Below, piece after piece: positions 60,235 through 64,000 of a DNA stretch of 64,000 nucleotides. The stretch's first letter is position 1, and the number at the start of each line of letters is the position of its first letter. Location of the stretch: the NCBI RefSeq assembly GCF_008087665.1, contig NZ_CP042912.1, forward strand, positions 4,774,001-4,838,000, read 5' to 3'. The DNA is from Mariniblastus fucicola (GTDB lineage: Bacteria > Planctomycetota > Planctomycetia > Pirellulales > Pirellulaceae). Below the pieces are notes generated by a model. It worked only from the letters and a program-made list of their open reading frames with translations, made no database searches and had not been told where the DNA came from. The position numbers and the translations under genes were made by a program.

Positions 60235-62661
60235 CTAAAAAACCGATGTTTTGTCGCACTCGTGGAGCTTCAAGCCGACAAACACGGACCGGTTGCGATA
60301 CGGCAATGCACGGCATTTGGTACGTTTGTAGGTCAGTTCCATCGAATTTCGGAATTCAGACTGGACCATTTTGCCGTTCCACTGTTTGTACAAAGCGTAC
60401 GCATCACTAACAGGAATCATGCCTTCCGGGTCAGTGCTGTCGAGCTTGTCAGACACGAAATTGGCGATCTCGTCTTCGTTGTTTCGATACTCACTCGTGG
60501 CTTGTTTCACGCGTTCCGGCTCATAGGTATCGAGTCCATTCTTTTGGTACATCTGCCACCCTTCGATCGCCCAATTGAGAATGCCCGAATACTCCGCTTT
60601 GAGCTTCTCTTTGAACTGCTTGTCCACGTTGCCGCCAAGCTTCTCGCGAAGATCGACTTCGAATGGGATGAGCTTCACGCGTCGCCAAATCCCTTCGTCG
60701 TCTCCGCTAATCTTCGGCTTGTGATTTGTCGACAACCAAAACGTGTGCGTCTGCCTGAACTCCCAAAAGTCTTCACGCATCCGTCGCGCCTTCCCGACCG
60801 CATCGCCGGTCCATTCTTTGACCCGACTTTCCATCAGCTGGCAGCCTTTGCCCGGTTCCGAGATTGGAACGAACCGCTTCGCGAACAAGTCAGCAAGCCC
60901 AGTCGGATGTTGGTTTCGGCTCACCATCAGCAAATCGGCGTTACCAATTTCGGCGTAATCCCCCATGATGTCGTGAATAGTGTTCCAGACAGTCGATTTG
61001 CCGTTGCTTCCCCCGCCATAGCAAATTGGCAAAATGTGTTCGTCACGCGTCCCTGAGAGCGTGTAACCGAACAGCACTTGAACGTACCGAATCAATTCTT
61101 CATCGCCGTCGAAAATTAGCTTCAACGACTCTCGCCACAACGGGCATTGAGCCGACGCGTCAAAGGAGACGCCGGAAATTTGCGTAATCAAATCTTCGCG
61201 TTGCGAGTCACGAAGCTCGCAGTTCTGCAAATCGAACGTTCCATTGAGGCAGTTGAAAAGCAAGTCTTCCGAGTCGAGGCTTTTGTGATCAATCGTGACG
61301 CGTTTGTCACTCTGCGACAGCGTCCGAATGGCGATTATCGACGATGCTGAGTTTGAGCTTTTAACAAATCGTAACGTCCCCGCAGGGTCGTCACTCTTTC
61401 GCATCTCCTTTGTTCGTTCCCATAATTGTTCGGCGTAACGTCGCACCAACGCGTTGGTTCCGGCGTTTGAGGCGTCAATTTTCCATCGCTTGCCGCTCCA
61501 ATAAATCCATTTTCCCCAACTTACAACGAAGCGAAGATCGTCACCGAATTCGTCAACGAATCGCCTTGCGTTTGCGTTGTCAGTTCTGCCAGCCTGCTTG
61601 TTGATTCCGACAGCAGTTCTGACGCGTTTCTTGGTGGTCGTATCGATTTCTTTAGTGGCTACATTGGAATTGTCTTTGGTCATGCAGTTCTTAATTTCTT
61701 CGTCTTCGCAATCGAATAGTTCGTCAGGGTCGACCGGCTCTGGCAAGTCCACAACGCCCCGGTTCATGCGTTCGCGGTGGATCGTCGCCACGGTCAACCC
61801 CGTGTCGTCGTTGGCGTCGAACGACTTCCAACGTTCCGCGATGGCGTCGCCGTGCCTGGCATACGCCGGGTCGGACGTCGACCACTGGATGAACGCTTCG
61901 AGCCCTTCGCCACTTCCGCCCGTCGCGTGATGCGATCCGGCGAACAACTTGAACCATTCTTCATGCGTGTTGAATTCGCACGCCGATAGCGGCTTGAGCA
62001 AGTCGGCCAATTCGACGCCCGTCAGCTTGTCCGCTGTCGACTTGGTGGCGGTCTTGCGTTCTTCCTTGCGAATTAGGTTTAAGAGCGCCGCCGGGGCTTG
62101 GGGGCGTTCGTAGCCGAACATTTGCGTAAAGTCGCTGAACCGATACTTCCCGCCTTGCCAATGAGCCGAACCAGCAATCACGACCAACCCGCCGTGCGAT
62201 TTGATGTCGATGTCGGGAAAGCCTTCGATAACGTTTTTGAACTTCAACCCTTCCGGCACTGTCAGGTAGTATTGCCGCCCGCCGGTCGGCGATTCAACGC
62301 ACGGCGCGATGTCCTCCAACGGCTGGGGCAACAACGCGTTAAGCTTCGCGAGTGATTCCATGCCCTGTTTGTTGGGACGTTCCTTCGTCGGCACGTCCAC
62401 GTCGATGACAAGGTCGCACGGCCCAAGCGCCCACCCGATGCCGTGTTGCTGTTCGCGGTATAGCCTCAACGTGTCGACGTCGTGGTCGGTCGTTTGCCAG
62501 CCTTTAAGCAATGGGGTTTTTGCCTTCTTATCGCCGATGTGTTGGCGACGTTTCAGCGGGAACAAACGGGCGGCGTATTGCTCAATGTAAATGCTAATTG
62601 AATCGCTCACTTCATCGGAAGGGCGCCGATCGCCGCTAATTTGATCGGTGAACCAATTCAT
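60235..62661 (-). CDS. bifunctional primase-polymerase and SF3 helicase
   Basis: The 808-residue protein has an N-terminal primase-polymerase (PrimPol, PF09250-type) domain (about 45-230; KTPLLKGW, metal-binding D87/D89 in LVIDVDVP, HGGLVVIAGSAH with a catalytic His). A PriCT-like linker follows, then a C-terminal D5/P4-type SF3 helicase with Walker A GGGSNGKST and K555, and WLSTNHKPKISGDDEGIWRR as sensor region. This combination runs DNA priming and unwinding in phage satellites and integrative elements. It is downstream of a zinc-ribbon protein gene with a four-base overlap. Confidence 0.85.
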   Translation of the reverse strand: MNWFTDQISGDRRPSDEVSDSISIYIEQYAARLFPLKRRQHIGDKKAKTPLLKGWQTTDHDVDTLRLYREQQHGIGWALGPCDLVIDVDVPTKERPNKQGMESLAKLNALLPQPLEDIAPCVESPTGGRQYYLTVPEGLKFKNVIEGFPDIDIKSHGGLVVIAGSAHWQGGKYRFSDFTQMFGYERPQAPAALLNLIRKEERKTATKSTADKLTGVELADLLKPLSACEFNTHEEWFKLFAGSHHATGGSGEGLEAFIQWSTSDPAYARHGDAIAERWKSFDANDDTGLTVATIHRERMNRGVVDLPEPVDPDELFDCEDEEIKNCMTKDNSNVATKEIDTTTKKRVRTAVGINKQAGRTDNANARRFVDEFGDDLRFVVSWGKWIYWSGKRWKIDASNAGTNALVRRYAEQLWERTKEMRKSDDPAGTLRFVKSSNSASSIIAIRTLSQSDKRVTIDHKSLDSEDLLFNCLNGTFDLQNCELRDSQREDLITQISGVSFDASAQCPLWRESLKLIFDGDEELIRYVQVLFGYTLSGTRDEHILPICYGGGSNGKSTVWNTIHDIMGDYAEIGNADLLMVSRNQHPTGLADLFAKRFVPISEPGKGCQLMESRVKEWTGDAVGKARRMREDFWEFRQTHTFWLSTNHKPKISGDDEGIWRRVKLIPFEVDLREKLGGNVDKQFKEKLKAEYSGILNWAIEGWQMYQKNGLDTYEPERVKQATSEYRNNEDEIANFVSDKLDSTDPEGMIPVSDAYALYKQWNGKMVQSEFRNSMELTYKRTKCRALPYRNRSVFVGLKLHECDKTSVF

Positions 62662-63146
62662 TGATTCACCCCGATTTCCGTCTGGTTTATCGGTTGCGTA
62701 GGCCTAACAACCATCCGCCCCGGTTTGACGCAGTGGCGCTTTTTTGGGTCGACGCTAATCCAGTAGTTTCTACTGCCGCGACCGCAATCACTAACGCGAG
62801 ATTCAACGTGCGTGTGATCGTGTCTTGAATCCCAAGAATGACGATGCTTTCGATCACAGATCGGGCATCGCACCACAAGTTGGCAACGAGTCGATTCGTA
62901 TTCCGGGTGCCCTTGGATCGGCCGAAAATTTGTGTCGCTTGGGTAATAAATTTTCAGGACGCCGCGCGCGACCTTTCGGTTCCTCGCTGGCTCGATCGGA
63001 AGCCGAAGAAATTCTGGCGTCTCGATCGATTTGGCAGGTCGAGAGGCTCTACCGGGCGGTTGATCCTTGAAGCGTCGACCCTTTTTATACGCCGCTTCAA
63101 GTTCAACTTTTCTTGCTTCGTGTTCGTTGTTTGGTATACTTTTCAT
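62658..63146 (-). CDS. zinc-ribbon protein upstream of the primase
   Basis: The 162-residue protein is basic, with an N-terminal charged helix, an EFLRLPIEPARNRKVARGVL segment, and a zinc-ribbon-like CPICDRKHRHSW with a second cysteine pair expected in SDCGRGS...KKRHC. It overlaps the primase ATG by four bases (ATGA). Such proteins may be replication accessory factors. The family is not recognised. Confidence 0.55.
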   Translation of the reverse strand: MKSIPNNEHEARKVELEAAYKKGRRFKDQPPGRASRPAKSIETPEFLRLPIEPARNRKVARGVLKIYYPSDTNFRPIQGHPEYESTRCQLVVRCPICDRKHRHSWDSRHDHTHVESRVSDCGRGSRNYWISVDPKKRHCVKPGRMVVRPTQPINQTEIGVNQ

Positions 63147-63159
63147 GTCAAATTCCTAA

Positions 63160-63197
63160 GCCGTCCCGACGCTTCGCCAGATGTCGGGCGGCTTTTT
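63160..63197 (+). terminator. hairpin upstream of the primase operon
   Basis: A stem of 10 pairs with one bulge (63160-63170 with 63183-63192), an 11-12-base loop and five T residues on the plus strand. It sits 13 bases upstream of the zinc-ribbon protein start (on the minus strand), so it may block transcription coming from the left or regulate the leader. Confidence 0.5.
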
Positions 63198-63254
63198 GTG
63201 TTGCGGTTTCGGATTATTTGAAGTCGCCACCCAAAATCGCGTCTATCGGCTCGA

Positions 63255-63419
63255 TCAACCATTCGCCAAAATGAAGTCGATGATTGTCTTTCCAAGGACA
63301 TAGCCTTGCCGTCCGAAGTACTTCACTTCCAGACCGTTTCGGCGGGCATGCCGCGATGCGTTTAGATCCCTTCGGATTCCAGATACGCTTCGGTATCGCT
63401 TGCTGATTGGCTCACGCAC
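63255..63419 (-). CDS. small DNA-binding-like protein, 54 residues
   Basis: A GTG at 63419 opens a 54-residue frame ending at TGA 63255. The core (DLNASRHARRNGLEVKYFG, then RQGYVLGKTIIDFILANG) is typical of small planctomycete DNA-binding domains with a helix followed by a Y-x-x-G-R-x-x-Y-V strand. Its start overlaps the DUF1580-type gene's end by 58 bases in another frame, which is unusual and leaves the exact start open. Too short for many gene finders. Confidence 0.5.
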   Translation of the reverse strand: MREPISKRYRSVSGIRRDLNASRHARRNGLEVKYFGRQGYVLGKTIIDFILANG

Positions 63420-63691
63420 TGAGCTGCTGGGCCGTCCGACTCAAAGAACGCCAGCAAAGCTTCGACGGTTGTTACGCGCCGCCCGCCAACTTTTATCGTG
63501 GATAGAATGCGCCCGCCGGAGCCTCGCGTTGTCCACCGAAACACGGTGCTTCGATTCGGCTGGAATCCGCAGTGTTCGGAAACCCATGCAGGGACTTTGG
63601 AAATTGGGACGGGTGTCTCTGCTAACAAATTGATCACGGCAACAATCCTTAAAAAGTTCTGTCTTGTTGCTGTAGTATTCGTTTGAGTCAC
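63362..63691 (-). CDS. DUF1580-type excisionase-like DNA-binding protein
   Basis: The 109-residue protein has the planctomycete DUF1580 pattern: ISKVPAWVSEHCGFQPNRSTVFRWTTRGSGGRILSTIKVGGRRVTTVEALLAFFE, a helix-turn-helix followed by a GGRR-T-x-x-x-L wing. Family members are common on mobile elements and resemble recombination directionality factors or regulators. It lies before the short DNA-binding gene and primase operon on the same strand. Confidence 0.72.
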   Translation of the reverse strand: MTQTNTTATRQNFLRIVAVINLLAETPVPISKVPAWVSEHCGFQPNRSTVFRWTTRGSGGRILSTIKVGGRRVTTVEALLAFFESDGPAAQCVSQSASDTEAYLESEGI

Positions 63692-63751
63692 CGGCTTTGA
63701 ATAGCCTTATTGACGCCTCAAATGAGCAATGTCACTTAATGTCAGTTGCGG

Positions 63752-64000
63752 TCACTTCTTTTTTAATCCCCGCAGCTCGGGCGCGGCCAAGTCAACCCAA
63801 TAGAAGTTTCCTTTGGATCTATAAATGAACGGTTTGTCATCCCGTTTTGACCAATCCCGAATCTGTTTCGGCGAAAGATGGAATTTGTCTTGGATATCTT
63901 GAGACTTATATTCGGCGATTGATTCAAGTGGCTTTCTCGCCGCATCGGGCATCTCTACCGCGCCCCCAATCAAACCAGTATCGCGGTTGAAGTCCCACTC
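63752..64000 (-). CDS. partial small protein at the right window edge
   Basis: The frame is open to position 64000, so the protein is incomplete. Visible residues read EWDFNRDTGLIGGAVEMPD, then a helix-turn-helix-like stretch (DIQDKFHLSPKQIRDWSKRD) and a strand (KPFIYRSKGNFYWVDLAAPELRGLKKK). A TTG start at 63973 within it is possible. The stretch from DKFHLSPKQIRDW to YWVDLAAP suggests a DNA-binding regulator of the element. Confidence 0.5.
   Translation of the reverse strand, partial: EWDFNRDTGLIGGAVEMPDAARKPLESIAEYKSQDIQDKFHLSPKQIRDWSKRDDKPFIYRSKGNFYWVDLAAPELRGLKKK

Larger units (their letters stand above)
50610..64000. mobile_element. integrated genomic island / phage-satellite-like element (left end; continues past the window)
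   Basis: The left boundary is the tRNA-Leu 3' fragment. Orientation of the fragment means the inserted DNA must lie to its right. The contents are accessory: truncated transposase, frameshifted phage ClpP-like protease, Fic module, terminase-small-subunit-like proteins, a coiled-coil tape-measure-like protein, an iteron-like repeat block and a primase-polymerase/SF3 helicase. Most genes run leftward with four-base overlaps. No integrase, capsid or portal protein is visible up to 64000. Confidence 0.72.

Noticed and set aside
60065-60316. Frame translating the GGACC repeats into W-S-G-W-S-G-like protein
   Set aside because: It overlaps the end of the primase gene and follows from the iteron-like repeat; no support for translation.
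1-64000. CRISPR array, rRNA and complete tRNA genes
   Set aside because: No regularly spaced identical repeats with unique spacers, no rRNA-like blocks and no complete cloverleaf other than the Leu fragment were recognised by reading.

Overview
The window reads as a bacterial chromosome segment from a member of the Planctomycetota, probably Pirellulales-like. This rests on gene content: two-domain DUF1080 (3-keto-disaccharide hydrolase) protein, a PEP-CTERM surface protein, a formylmethanofuran dehydrogenase A subunit (tetrahydromethanopterin-linked C1 chemistry outside archaea), an arrestin-like/DUF3592 operon, a DUF1580-type DNA-binding protein and frequent GTG/TTG starts. The lineage is an inference from families, not a marker-gene result.

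Region 1 to 50.5 kb is ordinary chromosome. It opens with a signalling block: a truncated membrane sensor, a Tat-exported binding protein, a receiver-kinase and a stand-alone receiver. Next come a toxin-antitoxin-like (YwqK/MORN) repeat protein, fhcA with a small partner, comEC, a Kef-type antiporter fused to a PTS EIIA domain and overlapping a RidA gene, a processive glycosyltransferase, a thioester-reductase-like enzyme and DUF1080. From 27.3 down to 21.2 kb runs a tightly overlapping four-gene operon: GH13 branching-type enzyme, cysteine-synthase-like PLP enzyme, FAD/NAD(P)-binding protein, and fold-III PLP decarboxylase. Then follow Mn-type sod, a PAS-GGDEF protein, an FAH-family hydrolase, rpmB, gatC-gatA-gatB, a queuosine-precursor transporter, purU, a rhomboid protease, a kelch/DUF5060 secreted protein and a three-gene operon (DUF3592/arrestin-like, arrestin-like, P-loop ATPase).

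At 50.61 kb there is a 3' fragment of a tRNA-Leu(CAA) gene on the minus strand, followed by its own terminator. It has no D-arm or 5' acceptor strand. That is the footprint left by an integrative element in a tRNA gene, and the geometry places the element to the right. Everything from there to the window end is accessory: a GYF/zinc-ribbon/membrane protein, a secreted KDD-repeat protein, a truncated IS4-type transposase abutting a frameshifted phage ClpP-like protease, a three-gene Fic module, and a long minus-strand operon with phage/satellite character. In transcription order the operon has a partial reading frame at the right edge, a DUF1580-type protein, a short DNA-binding-like protein, a zinc-ribbon protein, a primase-polymerase/SF3 helicase, an iteron-like repeat block, two terminase-small-subunit-like HTH proteins, a large coiled-coil protein, and several very small overlapping genes. 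No integrase, capsid or portal gene is seen within the window; the integrase and intact tRNA-Leu are predicted beyond position 64000.

No complete tRNA, rRNA or CRISPR array was recognised. The most unusual items are the tRNA-anchored satellite-like island, the Fic module with two unfamiliar partner genes, and the coupling of a glucan-branching-type enzyme to a PLP/FAD small-molecule pathway.
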